Positions 1 through 13,313 are shown, numbered from the stretch's first letter. The stretch: DNA of 64,000 bases from Hypholoma sublateritium FD-334 SS-4 (GCA_000827495.1 KN817566.1:124001-188000), one strand, 5' to 3'. Notes: generated from the sequence alone by a model not told the origin. Numbers and translations are program-made.

Positions 1-926
1 CTGCTCAGGATACTGCCTTTGCTACTAGTGCGCTTGCATCAACACTCATGCACATGTCTGCTCGCTGCTGCCCCGCTGCTCAAGACGCGCTGGTGCTTAT
101 GTTCACATCGACGCCCCCGCTGCGTCGACATTAGCAATCGCTCCCCCCCTGCCGTTCCACACCTCCACTGTTGTCTACGCTTGTTCAATCCCCACTAAAT
201 TACTGCTCGAGACAGCCTCGCATCAATCTTCGCCTGGTCACAATTATCCTGTTGCTCCGCTTCTGCTGCGTCCATCCGTCCACATTTGCCTAGCAAACTC
301 TGCTTCCGGTATATCCTTTTTCTGCCCTTCCTAGTTTTCGGGGTGATTCATCCGTGTCCGTGTCGGTAGCTCCTAGTTTCACGGGTGCACACTCATTCGG
401 TGGCGACTTCCTAGAGACCCGCCTAAATACCAGTTTCGTCCGGGAACGCGACTTTCTGCGCAAACCCCTCTATCACACATGATTGCAGGTGCTTTTTACT
501 TCGTCATAAAGATATCGTATACCACACGTTTTCCTTTCCTCCCCAAATGTCGCCACTGTGCTACAAGGTTCAAACCTTGTTCAAAACAAGGAGAGATAAT
601 GTGACCAGTGGGGCTTGCGCGGCTATCGGATTTAGCCGAGCTTATTGTACGTGTCCACTGTCCACCCAAACTCGGACTTCTTTTTGTCATCCAGGACATG
701 TCGAGAACCCTGCGAGTGAGAATTTGCGGCTCATGGGTTCACTCGACGCGAGCGATCTTGTGAGCAGCCAATTCCGGGTAATATCGATGCCTTTGGGCGA
801 CATAGGTTCAGCCACTGTCTTGTGCTCTCATTCTTTCTACTGTCCAACTATTCGGACCTCTTGAACCACACATCACTCCAGGAATCCCGCGTGCTGCCTT
901 GGTGCTGCCAGTCTCAATTTAGCGGA
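1..926. other. No recognised gene; pyrimidine-rich upstream DNA
   Basis: No frame here shows a family I recognise. The first 450 bases are C/T-rich, as is common in fungal 5' regions, and may be promoter or leader of the next gene, or the end of something upstream of the window. Confidence 0.4.
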
Positions 927-1081
927 ATGGCACCAACCGCACGGCGGAGAAACCAATCGGTCGATGGTTCCACCTACGCTTTTCTGGTGTGGTGCCATTT
1001 CGCTCAGTCAAAAATACGACGATGTTGAGCTGACGGAGTACCTTTCCTTTTCAGTATTTTCCAAAGCATAAATCGCTGCCA

Positions 1082-2719
1082 ATGCTCCAAGCACGAGTTC
1101 GGACAACCCTAGCGGGAGATGGGGTGAAGCGATCTGTCCCACGTGTAAGATGCGTTAGTTCCGCTGAAGTATGCGTATCGGAGCTACCTCATGACCCCGC
1201 ATCGTCATTCACTACATCAACGGCTCATGGCACGATGCAGGAGGCAAGTAGACTCGAGGATCCTTCGAGGCCTTCGTTTGTTGCCCACAACATGATCCAA
1301 GCACCGACGCCTAGGGCTAATCGCAGTCGTGATAAGGAATCTCATGACAACAGCCCACAGGAGGAAACAAGCATACCGTTAGAAGGAGATACTTCGGGAC
1401 AAACACCGCTGCAACAGGAAGAGGAGAAGAATGTCGCTACAGCAACTCACTCGGTAAGAGACTTCTATAAAACAAAGGGTGATCCCAAATAGTTGACCAC
1501 TTTTTGTTCTGCTCAGCTGTTTTCTGGCTCGATAGCGGGGCAAGAGGGCCCACTCCCGGATCCTGAGCATCTGCCTCCCCCCAGCGAAGAGCAAGTCTCG
1601 TCAGTGGGCGTTGATCGCTTCAACCCAGTAATGATCCCCCTTCGCCACAAATCGTCGCGCAAGCTTCTTTTCATCGATGTTCCCGATATGAAGACCAACG
1701 AAGACGAGCTCATAACGATTGCTGGGGACGAGATCTCCCCATCGACTCTCCAGCACAGACTACGAACGATACGCAGGAAGAAACACCTCAATGTCCTGCA
1801 GACATCGTCCGCGGACGCGGTCGCTCCGGAAGCGATCCCTATATCCCTGACCCTCCGTCCATCGGCTTCAAAGGCCAGCCTGAAGGCTATCACTCCACGA
1901 ACGCTCTCACAGCAAATATCGATCGTTACCGACAGTACTGACTCTCCCATCACGCCTTCAATAAAACCTGAGCTATCCACGCCAAGCACCTCGCCCGAAG
2001 ACCCGTCCGAGAGTCCCACCTCGACCCGGTCAGTGCGCCTCGGACACCCGAGCAGGCCCTACTATTCTGCCATTCGCAAGGGTGGCATCTCCCCATCATC
2101 ATCACGACCCACATCGGGCCTGAGCAGCTCACCACCTTCACGCCGCCAATCCACGCCGTCCCCGGCATCCCCGCTCCCTGCAACGTCCCGCCGCCTCTCG
2201 ATGTCGACCATGTTCTACTCACCCGGGTATTCGCAGCCCGCCGTGAACGCACTCTCCGTCTTCGCCCTGCCCGACGACGAGGACGCGAACGACGCGAACG
2301 ACACGGAGACGCCCGTGCTGCCCCCGACCCCGGCGCCTGGCGCCGCGCGTTTCTCGTTCTCGCTGCCGCGGCGTGCGAAGGAACGGCCCCTCTCGCACGG
2401 CGAGCAGCACGCGCACACGGTGTCGTACGCGCGGAGCGCCGGGCGCGGCTATCGCGGAAGCGGCGTGGGATTCTCGATGAGCGGGCAGACGGAGCTGCGC
2501 ATGGCGCTCGCGGAGGACGCGGCGTCGGCTGGGATCACGGAGGACGGATTCCGCTTCCGGGCGACGCCGCTTGTCCCCCCCGTATCTGACGAGAGCGATA
2601 GGCGCGAGGGCGGCTCTGGGGCTGTTGGTGTGGGGGCCGACGCGGCGTCGGGCGGCAGCTTTATGGGGCGGGTGAGGAGATTGCGGCGGGGCCTGAAGGA
2701 TATGCTTTTCATGACATGA
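1082..2719 (+). CDS. Ser/Pro-rich orphan protein, two exons
   Basis: Exons 1082-1453 and 1517-2719, joined in phase 0 across a 63 bp GT-AG intron, encode about 524 residues. The product is rich in Ser, Pro, Thr and Arg and looks mostly disordered, with no domain I recognise. The C-terminus (MGRVRRLRRGLKDMLF) is a short basic, amphipathic segment that could touch membrane or nucleic acid; that is inference. GC content rises toward the 3' end, as in many basidiomycete coding exons. The start is uncertain. The frame stays open upstream, and a small exon starting with the ATG at 927 and splicing from 960 to a CAG acceptor near 1055 would add an N-terminus beginning MAPTARRRNQS. The function is unknown. 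Confidence 0.6.
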
Positions 2720-3487
2720 CGAACAACTGAACTGACGCTATGCAAGGTGCTCTTTTACGACTTCGACGCTTTCACTTTCGATACATCGCTACTCAATGGT
2801 TGCTCCTGCTTACTACTACACACCAAACTACTCTTGTATACTTTTTTGGCCCGGGTTGATCTCGGATAGCTCTGTACTACTTTTGACGATACTGCCTGGG
2901 GCAGCTCCCAAATTTGTCTCTGTAACTTATTACCCGGTGCAGGTTCTTGTTGTATCTGGTCTGTTTGATGCAAAAACATCTACGTAATCGTAGCTAGCGC
3001 CCATACATGTGCGATTGTGGACCTCTTTCTGTTCATCGATAACATCATAATTATCTCAAAATCCTACGGGATGCCAACGGGATGCGCATTGCGAAAGGCA
3101 GCGGAGTTTAAAGTCGGTGGCACGAATTACGTCAGGTTGATTGCGTCGTTGATTCCTTCTGTCAGAAACAACCAACAAGCGCCCGGAGCCCTCAGCTGCA
3201 GCCGATACTGACACACACAATTCTCGTTATGATTTACGGAAACCCCTCTTTGGTTTAGTCAGGAATACGTGTCTCCGACGCGTAGCACCCTGCAAGCACG
3301 AGGGGAAACGCAACCACAAGCATTACCAATCATAGAACGTAATTGACTAATATTTGCAAAATATTTGACAAAGATCATTCAGAGTCTGATTGGGCAAGTA
3401 GCCAAAAGTGCAGGTGGGTAGAAAAGCAAGTCGAGTCACTAGCTCTAATACCAACTGTTTACAGGATGCAGAAATCATACGCGTCAA
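2720..3487. other. Intergenic, no gene seen
   Basis: This is the 3' flank of the orphan gene and the upstream region of the carboxylesterase. Short open frames here lack splice partners or family features. Confidence 0.5.
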
Positions 3488-3496
3488 TATAAAAGG
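3488..3496 (+). promoter_or_regulatory. TATA box of the carboxylesterase gene
   Basis: TATAAAAGG lies about 70 bases upstream of the ATG at 3567. A strong TATA box fits an inducible secreted enzyme. Confidence 0.55.
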
Positions 3497-3566
3497 CGAC
3501 GCGTTCGTGCTTGTGTGGCAGAACATCACGATTTTCCTACCTCAAAAGTACACAGCGCGTCGAAGA

Positions 3567-5951
3567 ATGAAGTACACCATGCAGAAGAAGTGGTTGCTCC
3601 TTGTGCATGGATTCTCTTTCTTGCGCAATACTCTAGCATCTCCAGGCGCCAGCTCTGTACATTCCCCGCCCATCGTCGACCTTGGTTATGCCAAGTATCA
3701 GGGGATCTCCGCTCTAGACTCTGTCAGCAACAAAACCAACACGAACTTCCTCAGCATTCGCTATGCGGCACCGCCTACGGGCACCCTGCGTTTCGCTGCT
3801 CCCAAAGCTCCAGAGGCCACCAAAGGCGTGCAACTGGCATCTGCACAGCCCGATCGTTGCTGGGCAGCCAGTATGGGGTTGCAGCCGGCATCGCCGTTTG
3901 TGAATTCGACATCAACGACAAACTCTCCAAGTGCTAGGCGTGCCGAACACCACATCGAATCAAGAGCAACTAATGTAACGCAGGCCATCCCTCCATCCAA
4001 TGAAGATTGTCTTTTCCTCAAGTGAGTCCACACTTTTGAAACGCTTATACAAATAGATATCAATTAGATTTCTCTAGCGTGTTCGTCCCCGGGAAGCTAG
4101 GCGAAAAATCGAACCTCCCTGTGGTGGTCTGGATCCACGGGTACGACACAGGCCATTCACATCTCACGCCCGCCTATCATTGAATCGATTTATGTTTCAG
4201 AGGCGGATATGCCATAGGCGGCGCCACAGGGTTGTTTGGGACCGACGTATACGACGGGAATGATTTGATACGAGAAGCGGGAGGAAACGTTGTCGTCGTT
4301 GTCATCCAATATCGCCTGGGGCTATTCGGGTTTTTGGCGGGGCAGGATGTCAAAGACGGGGGAGTCTTGAATGCGGGGCTTTGTATGCTGCCTTGTCGCT
4401 GCTCAGCTCAAACATATTACTAACCCCCGATTTGCCTCTTACAGTGGACCAACAATTCGCCCTTACGTGGGTCCAACAGCACGTATGATGTTCCTACCTC
4501 ATCTCTACCTTTATATTTACTAATTCTCTGATTGTTCTCAATCAGATTGAAAGCTTCGGCGGAGATCCCGGTAAGGTGACTCTATGGGGTCAATCCGCTG
4601 GCGCGGGGTCCATTACACTCCACCTCTTGGCCAACGGGGGAAACACGCAGCCACCCCTGTTCCGTGCAGCGATCACTAGCTCGACATTTTTGCCTCCAAT
4701 GTATTTGTTCAATGAACATATTCCCGAGGTATTTCATCATTGCATCCACCGAGCTTTCAATGATTTCTCAGCTTGCGTTCAGACACTCTATAACGAAGTT
4801 GTGTCACAATCTAAGTACGGATAATTCACCCATTCTGATATGCGAACGACTTGATCTGATCTGATCCACAGCTGCGCTGCATCTGGGGACGCCCTATCAT
4901 GTCTCCGTCAGGCAGACATCACTGTTCTTCAAGCAGCCAATACCAACATTAGTACCAGTGCATTTTTCGGGACCTTTGCATTTGTCCCCGTCGTCGATGG
5001 CACATTTATCACCGAGCGCCCGACGCAACTACTCAAAAGTGGCCGGTTCAACGCGGTGCGTTGAATATTGATATGATGTGTTTGTCCTTCGTCTCATTTA
5101 TTTTGGCTGATGGCAGAAACACCTCTACTCTGTTACTAACACGTTCGAGGGAGCCATATGGGTTGACCCAAGTACGGCGAACACCGTTCAAACACCTGAA
5201 TTCATTGCACAGATATTCCCCAACCTCGGCGCGAACGAGATACAGGCTGCCGCATCACAGTACGTTGGGCTGGGGTCCAATCTATTCCAGGCTATTGCCG
5301 TGATAGGAGAATGTGAGTTTTGCGATGGGCTATCTTAGAAAGGGCCTACAAAATTAATCCATGAATCCCGCTTCTAGCAATCTTTATATGCCCTACATAT
5401 TACCTTACTCGTGCATTCAACGGCACCTCTTTCAAGGTTGGTACACACTACGTCTCTCACACGCCGGGAACATCGCATTAATCATACATGTGGCTCCCAG
5501 GGCGAGCTCGCAATCCCACCCGGCAACCACGGGGACGACCTCTCGTACTACTATCCTACAACGTGCGCTGCCTTCTCATTACTTTTCAACCTGTCAAATC
5601 TCACGAAATCTTGGGCAGTAACAACGCAGACGGAATTCCGCCCTACGCCAACCCCCAATTCGACGCCTCTTTCGCTGAATCTTACCTCAAGTTTGCGATG
5701 TCGCTCACCCCGAACGCTAAATTTGACACGGCTGATATCACCCCGCACTGGGATACATGGAAGGGGGGGAATGAGATGCTATTCAATCGCACCGAGGGAG
5801 GTGCGCCGGATATCAGGCAGATCCGAACGTCTGCTGCACTGCTCAAGCGCTGCGCGTGAGTGATTTTGTTCTTGCCCTTCTCACTTGGATTACTGATGTG
5901 CTGTACGGATCTAGTTTCTGGGAAAGCGTTGGATCTTTAACGGGGCAATAA
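3567..5951 (+). CDS. Secreted type-B carboxylesterase/lipase
   Basis: Twelve exons (3567-4021, 4078-4140, 4201-4382, 4445-4482, 4546-4728, 4783-4814, 4872-5055, 5117-5312, 5378-5436, 5501-5562, 5619-5855, 5915-5951) join without a break into 575 residues, a normal length for fungal members of the COesterase alpha/beta-hydrolase family. The N-terminus (MKYTMQKKWLLLVHGF) looks like a signal peptide. The family signature EDCLFLNVFVPG spans the exon 1/2 junction, and the oxyanion loop HGGGY spans exons 2/3. The nucleophile motif GQSAG places Ser263. Glu390 (TNTFEGA) and His474 (GNHGDD) fit the acid and base of the catalytic triad. It should hydrolyse carboxylic esters or acylglycerols outside the cell; the exact substrate cannot be read from sequence. 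All splice phases agree, so I judge it intact. Confidence 0.92.
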
Positions 5952-6685
5952 CCTACCATCTAATACCATGCAAGATTAATCTCCTAAAGCAGACTCTAAT
6001 GATATGTATTGATGATAGTCGATTCACTCCTGCTACTTATTCTGCCCTTCGCCCTTAAAATATATTAATACTTAAAGAATATCTATCTCGAGCTTTACTA
6101 CTTGATTATTTCCCACTTTTTTTGTCAGCACTGACCTCTGGTCAGTGCTGTTCGTGTTTGCCGTTGGAGTCTCCCACTCGAGCCTTCACTTATGTCATTT
6201 GGTCGTTGTTTGGTCGCCGATTAAAACACGATCTCTTGAGATTTCCGAATTCCATCTTCGCGCCTCCTTAAATCCCTTATTCGAAAGTCTCGCTGGCGGC
6301 GTATGCTTGAAGCAACGCCTTCTGAACAAGACAAAGATTAGTCCCCCAAAACGGCAGACAGGGGCGTGGAAGAGCGTGGATACTTAGAAACTCGGAGATG
6401 TCGCCTGGTTTGGATAAATTGCTATGCATGGCCGGCCGGTCATCTACAACCGGGTTGCCTGGTGCTTTTTTCGACTTTGCAGACAGGCAGCAACTTAGCG
6501 AGCCTCAGAAGACCTTGAAGAAGCGCTAAAAGTCGTGGAAACACCGATCCAGCAGGGTGAATCTGTGTGGGAAAGCAGGCATCTCCGACGACGGAAACAC
6601 CTGTTGCACCGCTGCTCTGCTTACCGACAAAACATTGCACTCATAGCATCCCTTCGCAGGACGGCGATCTGGCGCTCCGTCTACC
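5952..6685. other. Intergenic region before the adenylyl cyclase
   Basis: AT-rich 3' flank of the esterase followed by the presumed promoter and leader of the cyclase gene. I see no further gene. Confidence 0.5.
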
Positions 6686-9600
6686 ATGGAGCGTCCCAAG
6701 TGGAAACCCACTGACTCGAACGGTCTGCCACAATTCGCGGTGGATACGCAGTGGGCCATGCCGATAGAGGACTTCAGCATCGGCGCGGAGGACGATATGC
6801 CGGTCAGTTACATAGGAGATAACGTTTACTTCAGGCTGATTATAATTCAATAGCCTATTCCACCACCAAAGCCGGGGCCAAAAGGCCTGCAGCCGCATGC
6901 CGCATCGCGCAAATTCGGGGCATCGCTCACGTCGCTAGTGTCCAGCTTCAGCCGTGCCAGTGCGGGATCTGCAACCATAGTAGCGCCGTCCGTGGACATT
7001 AGATACGATGATACCGACTCGTTTCGAGGACTTTCTATCAGCAGCTCTTCTACCCATTCCCGCGAAATACGCAAACAAAAATCCTCTACCTTTCTCGCAA
7101 AGTTGCGTCCACAGCCGAGTAAACAGCATATGCGCTCAGAGTCGGCGGATAACTCTGAACACCCTTCTCTGCGGCCACCCATACCTCCACTCCCCCCGCC
7201 ACAGTACAATAATTCCATATTCAATCTGTCGACACCTACGATCGCGTCCATGCCATCGACTATTAAAAATAAGCGGTCCATGGTACTGAAGAAGGCAAGT
7301 CATAGCAAACATGCGCCGCCTCCTCCGCCAAAGGACGACCCGTTCGAGGAATTCAAGGCGTCGGGCATTATCGACATTTCCGAGCTGAACGAAGTCGAGG
7401 GATTCGTGAACCTGAACCGGGCTTCACCCGGCGGCGAAAGGATCGGTGGTTCGCGCGACACCGACATTCACCCGACGTTCAGCGACCCTTTTTGGAGTGG
7501 GCCCAGCTCGCCCGATCGCCAACAATGGCAGGTGGTGCGCAAGACGTCGAATCCCATCCCGCCGGATAGTGCGGGGCTCCCTAGCTCAGAGCACACGTCC
7601 GCGAGCAACTGGCACGTCCCACCCAGCTGGTCTGTCGTGCAGAAGCCCTCTGAGGAACTCGCGGGGCTTGAGGCGTACGATGCGAGCGAGTCGGACGACG
7701 ACGGCGTCGCCGCTGATGACCGGATCTTTGACGGCCATCCGGCGAGGAAGCCATCGATCACCCCTGCGGCCACCATATCGCCTGCACGAGAATCCCGGGG
7801 GACGCTGGGAAACTTCCCGAGCCAGCCTGAGTACCGTGTTATGTTATATTTGCCCAGCGGCCGGGAACATTTGGCACAGATTGGCCCGGAGACTACAGTG
7901 GCAAGCCTGACGGCGAGCGTGACGGCGAGCGTCCTCAGGGAAATCGAGCAGGAGAGGAAGATGAAAGGTGACAACAACCAGAAGGTGGATTCTCAGAAGG
8001 TGGATACATTCGATAATTGCATTCAACTCTACTTGAAGGAACAAATGAGGGGTGCGTAATTCTAATAACCGCCTGTTTAAGTGCCTAATTCCTGGACGCA
8101 GAGCGAATGTTGGGCCCAAATGAAAAGCCTGCCGCGATTCTTAAATTGCGGATGGAGCAAGCTGGCTACACCGTCGAGGATGGGATGCATTTACTCAACC
8201 CAGATAATCTTCACATTTTGCTAAAATTTGTCTACAAGGCCCAAGTCCTCGCGGGGGTAAGATTACACAATTCATACACTGTATTCATATGGGTACTCAT
8301 TGCACAATTATTTAGGAGGGAAACATAAATCTTGAAACCTACGATGTCGTCAACCTATCGGGCTACAGCCTCCGAACGATACCACCTATCGTCCACAAAA
8401 ATGCAGAACAAATTGTTACCCTCAAACTGTCACGGAACCCCATGCTCGAAATCCCACTGGACTTCATTCAATCGTGCTTAGTGCTTTCCTCGTTGCAATT
8501 GACGCACATGTACATGAAGCAGGTTCCTGAAAGCGTTCAATATTGTCTCTCGCTTCACTCCCTCAACATATCTTCCAACGCCATCAGGGATCTCGAGAAC
8601 ACGAACCTTACTGGTATTCCGAAGCTACTCTCAGTCGAGGCTCAGAACAACCGACTGACTGGGCTACCGAGCCATTTCGGGAGACTGAGGGCGCTCACAC
8701 ACCTCAACATCTCCAACAACAAATTCCGTGCATTTCCACTTGTTCTCACTGAGATCATATCCCTCCGGACTCTGGACATCTCGTTCAACATGATCACAGA
8801 ACTTCCGGCGCAGATTGGCCTCATGGTAGCATTGAAGACCTTCCTCATTATCGGGAATCAGGTGAGCAGGTTCCCGGAGGAGATGTCCGGTCTTGTCAAC
8901 TTGCGAACGCTGGATGTCCGCCGAAACAATATATCGGACTTGTCCATCGCATGTCGACTGCCGAACATCCAGATTATAAGTGCAGATCACAACGGCGTAC
9001 GCGCCCTTGATCTTGCCCTCGGCCCCAAAATGACGACGCTTGTCGCATCCCACAATGAGATCACGCAGCTGTCGATCGCACCGGGGCCTCTGGGGTCGCC
9101 GTCTTACACACTGAGGCTGCTAGATCTCTCCTATGCCAAGCTCTCGTCCATTGATAACCTCGCCCTGGGCCAGCTCTCTTCGCTGCGTATTCTGAAGCTG
9201 GACCACAACTCGATCCGCTCGATCCCTGACAGTCTTGGGGACCTCAAGTGGCTCGAGTCGCTATCGTGCTCGGACAACAAGCTCGACGCGCTCCCGACCA
9301 CGCTTGGCCACCTACAAAAGCTCGAAGCCCTCGACGCGCACAATAACAACATTACCGAACTGCCGCGTTCGCTGTGGAGCTGCGCGAGCTTGATTAAGAT
9401 CAACCTCACGTCAAACTTCATTGCGACGTGGCCGGAGCTGCCGCTCGCCAGCAACACGCAGACGTCACCCGTGGACGGCGCGTCGCCGCGTTCGGCCACG
9501 AGCTCGAGTCGCGCGTCGCAGAGCTTGCCGTCGCTCGCGTACTCGCTTGAGCGCCTCTACATCGGCGAGAACCGACTGACGGACCACGCGATCCTACCGG

Positions 9601-12323
9601 TGATGATATTCAAGGAGCTGCGCGTGCTGAACATGTCGTTCAACCAGATCCACGACTTGCCCGCTAACTACTTCCGCAACATGGTGCACCTCGAGGAGCT
9701 ATACCTCAGCGGGAACAAGTTGCTCAGCATCCCGGTTGAGGACCTCCCGCGACTCAAGCGTCTGTCGACGCTGTTCTTAAATGGGAACAGGCTGCAAACG
9801 CTGCCGCAGGAGCTGGGGCAGGTGAAGAGTCTGCGGATATTGGATGTCGGCAGTAATCAGCTGAAGTACAACATCAATAATTGGGAGTTTGACTGGAATT
9901 GGTACGTTTTATACTTGCGTTGAGGGTTTATTAGAACTTGGGTTTTTAACGCGCGTTTGTTTCCACATCACAGGAACTCAAATGCGAATTTGAAGTATCT
10001 CAATCTGTCGGGGAACGATCGCTTTCAGATCAAGGCGCCTCTGTCGTCGGTTCGAATGAGCAGGGGTTTCTCCCACCAGCCTACATCAATGATGACAGGC
10101 TTCAAAAGCCTAATGCAGCTCCGCGTTCTGGGCCTAATGGACGTTACAATTACGACAGCGTCCAACGACGCAATCGATATCCCAGATGAAAACGCCGACA
10201 GGCGCGTGCGCACATCGCTCTCTACCGTGTGCAAGATGGGGTACGGAATCTCAGATTCGCTGGGCAAGAACGACCACTTGACGATGCTTGACCTCGCGTA
10301 CGAGATCCCGGGGCCCCAGGATGAGGCAATATTCGGCATTTTTGGACGCACACATCCCCCGCACGGGCTGCAGAGGGGATCAAGCCCGAACCTCTTGACG
10401 AAGTATCTGCATGATAACTTCGTCAAGGTGTTCAAGGCACAGCTGCGCGACGTCAATAGCCTGCAGGCAAAAAACAATCTTCCCCGGAGCATGTGGAGCA
10501 AGGAAGGCATTCCCAAAGCGCTGATATGGACGTTCCTCAAGCTGAACCAGGACTTCTGCGAGTTCGCCATCATACCGGCGCGAAAGAATTCGCAGCCGAA
10601 CACAGCCAGTATTGCCGAGACGCCATATTTCCGCACTGGCGTCGCAGCTGTGGTTGTGTACCTTCTAGGCCGGACGCTCTATGCGGCGAATGTCGGCGAC
10701 GCGCTGGCCGTGGTGTCGCGCCAGGGTGTGTGCCACGAAATATCGCGAAAGCACCACCCATTTGATCGCTCCGAAACCTCGCGCATTCGATCCGCTGAGG
10801 GGTACATATCGCCCACTGGGCAAGTCAACGACGAGGTCAAAGTGTCGCGAGCATTCGGGTACTACCACCTCTTCCCACCAATAAATGCCTGCCCGGATGT
10901 ATTCACGTACGATCTGACGGATATGGACGAGTTCGTCATCATCGCAAACCGCGGGCTCTGGGACTTCATCCCCTACCAGACGGCGGTCGACATCGTGCGC
11001 AATGTTCCCCGGAATCCAATGCTCGCTGCTCAGAAACTTCGGGACTTTGCCATCAGCTATGGCGCCGACGGCAGTACTATGATCATGGTCGTCTGGGTCG
11101 CGGATCTGTTCAATACCACCACGCCCGAGCCGATCCTCGATTATCGCAGGACGAGACCCGACGACGTGCACGATCGCAATATCAAGTTCCTCGCACACGA
11201 GATCCCGGCACCCATCGGCCACGTAACCCTAGTATTCACGGACATCCGCAACTCGACGCATCTTTGGGAGGTCAACCCCGGCATGACGACAGCGATGCGT
11301 TTGCACAACACGCTCCTCCGTCGGCAGCTGAGGTTCTGTGGCGGTTACGAGGTCAAGACGGAAGGCGACTCCTTCATGTGCTCATTTCCGACTGCCCTGG
11401 CCGCGGTGTGGTGGTGCCTCACAGTGCAGGTCCAGCTTCTGCACGAGTCGTGGCCGCTGGAGATCCTCGAGTGCGAGGACGGGAAGCCGATTGTCGACGA
11501 GCGCGGCAACCTCATCGCGCGCGGGTTGTCGGTGCGCATGGGCATACACAGTGGAACGCCGCTGTGTGAGCCGGACCTCATCACGCACCGCATGGACTAC
11601 TTCGGGCCGATGGTGAACCGCTCCGCGCGGATCGAGAGCAGCGCGCTGGGCGGGCAGATCGCCTGCAGCCAGGACATCGTCAACGAGATCAGCGCGAATA
11701 TCCCGGAGGTCAACGAGGCGACGGAGGACACAAAGCAGCAGAACCAGGTCGCGGTCGAGGCGATCCGCAAGCTCGGCGTCACCATCGTGCGCGTGGGGGA
11801 GGTCAAGCTCAAGGGCATCGAACTTCCCGAGGTTCTGTCCATTCTGTACCCGTCTGGGCTCCAGGCGCGTCATGACCTCAAGGAGGACCCGGTTGACCTC
11901 ACCGCGTCGGGCTCTCGCGTGCAGTTCAGCGCTGCGCAGCTCGAGGAGCTCGGGATTCTCTGCCTGCGCATCGAGGCTCTTTCTACAGGCCGAACGTTCA
12001 AGCCGATCTCAGAGCGTAAAGCCATCGTTATATCCGACACCACGGAGCAGCAAGAGCAGGATGATCCCAAATTCCTCTATTGCGATCCTAAGCTCCTCAT
12101 CCCCCCCATCAGTGACCGCTCGTCGGACGCGGAGTTGATGCACGTCCTCGACTCTCTCGTCCTGAGAATTGTCAACGCGATCAATAGTCTCAGCGAGAGG
12201 GTCAAAAAGCCGAAACCCCCACCGCGTCGATCCCAGCAATCAATAATGTCGACATTGAAACTAGACGGTAAACTGGACGCAAAAACCTTGCAGTATATTT
12301 CCCGCATCTTGGAACTTTGTTAA
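6686..12323 (+). CDS. CYR1: Adenylyl cyclase, Cyr1 type
   Basis: Five exons (6686-6802, 6854-8051, 8102-8256, 8316-9901, 9974-12323) encode 1801 residues. Domain order matches fungal adenylyl cyclases: a disordered N-terminus; a Ras-association region (about 365-490, with QLYLKEQ and RERMLGPNEKPA); a long run of leucine-rich repeats (about 491-1060); a PP2C-like domain (about 1105-1395); a class III cyclase domain (about 1430-1645); and a C-terminal tail. The cyclase core keeps FTDIRNST and EGDSF (metal-binding Asp residues), DYFG and VNRSAR. It should make cAMP from ATP downstream of Ras and G-alpha to control protein kinase A. The PP2C domain looks catalytically dead: FGIFGRTH stands where active enzymes have a DGH motif, and ANRGLWD where they have DGLWD. 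The N-terminus is shorter than I recall for several fungal homologues, so a further 5' exon is possible. Confidence 0.95.
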
Positions 12324-12553
12324 TCGGTGTACCACCACGCTATCATTTTTATTTTTCTTGCATATTGCTCTATCATCGCAGGACATAAAATCCAGCCGTT
12401 TCTGCTATACTTTGTAAAATTGTACTTTTGCGCATTGTACGTGTACCATGCTATATTTTATTTGTCATTTGATTCCTGTTATGCTTAGAATCTATGTGTT
12501 GTTCAAGTGTTGTATGTATGTATCTTGTACCAACAGAAATGAAAGAGTATTAA
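12324..12553. other. 3' flank of the cyclase gene
   Basis: AT-rich sequence with TTTTTATTT and TGTATGTATGTATC stretches typical of a fungal 3' end. No gene is seen. Confidence 0.4.
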
Positions 12554-12555
12554 TA

Positions 12556-12581
12556 CTGTAGCAATTTAAATAGTTCGGCCG
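12556..12581 (+). repeat. Left terminal inverted repeat of the MITE
   Basis: 26 bp pairing with 13056-13081; 25 of 26 positions match. Confidence 0.8.
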
Positions 12582-13055
12582 TCACGCGTCACACGCGAAG
12601 TGGATGTGGCCGAATTTCGTTCTGTGTCCCGGGTCACACCGTGAATGGCCNAATTTTTTCAAAAAATTGTCCTGTCCCCCAAGTTACNGGTTTTTGAGAG
12701 TTTTCTCGTNATTGTTAGGGACACACTGCTTATAAGCTTATTTTTGGCCTNGATAGTATTGAAAATCGAACGTGAAGTTACTAGAGGCTTGAAACATAGA
12801 AATATATGTGAAGGACTCAATTTTTGCACAATTTCAGCTATTTTTAAGTAAAAAAAAAGCGAAATCAAATGGGGTTCAATGGCTCTACAGCCAATTTCTG
12901 TTCATCTGAGTAGCATTCCATAGGATAGTGCACAGGAAATACACTGCCAAAATGAACTGGCCGAATTTTGTTTGGCCGAATTTTTGACATGTCCCGCGTC
13001 ACGTCTGAGTTGGCCGGGTATCAAAATTCGTCCACCTTGTCCCGCGTCACACCCC

Positions 13056-13081
13056 CGGCCGAACTATTTAATTTGCTACAG
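13056..13081 (-). repeat. Right terminal inverted repeat of the MITE
   Basis: Reverse complement of the left repeat with one mismatch, followed by TA. Confidence 0.8.
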
Positions 13082-13313
13082 TATTGTAGAAAATCAAAGC
13101 GCACCTGAAGCACGTCGTGGCGTTCAGTTTCTCGCCGCAGAGAGCGCGTCGAAGCAATATTATGTAATGGTAACTAATTGCCAGATTTGGTATTTGCTTA
13201 TCACTATTTGTCGCTTGTAGCGTGAACTTTGTGCACCGCGTAGCACACACCTGTTAATAGAACAATGCGAGTTGCCAACGCTTTTGTTTCACTGGATACT
13301 ATTGTACGCTCGA

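Larger units (their letters stand above)
12556..13081. mobile_element. MITE-like element, 526 bp, TA flanks
   Basis: Left (12556-12581) and right (13056-13081) ends are 26 bp inverted repeats starting CTGTAGCAA and ending GTTCGGCCG, with one mismatch. The dinucleotide TA flanks each end (12554-12555 and 13082-13083), as for Tc1/mariner-type insertions. Inside are repeated subterminal motifs: GGCCGAATTT near 12608, 12960 and 12974, and GTCCCGSGTCAC near 12627, 12992 and 13038. No transposase is encoded, so it would be non-autonomous. The ambiguous bases at 12651, 12688, 12710 and 12751 all lie inside it, which suggests a repeat that assembled or called poorly. Confidence 0.75.

Noticed and set aside
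1493..2719. Second exon of the first orphan gene as a separate gene
   Set aside because: The frame has no ATG at its beginning, and a phase-0 GT-AG intron joins it cleanly to the upstream exon.
5378..5436. Possible frameshift in the carboxylesterase
   Set aside because: An apparent extra T was my misreading of the row; the sequence gives the expected residues in frame.
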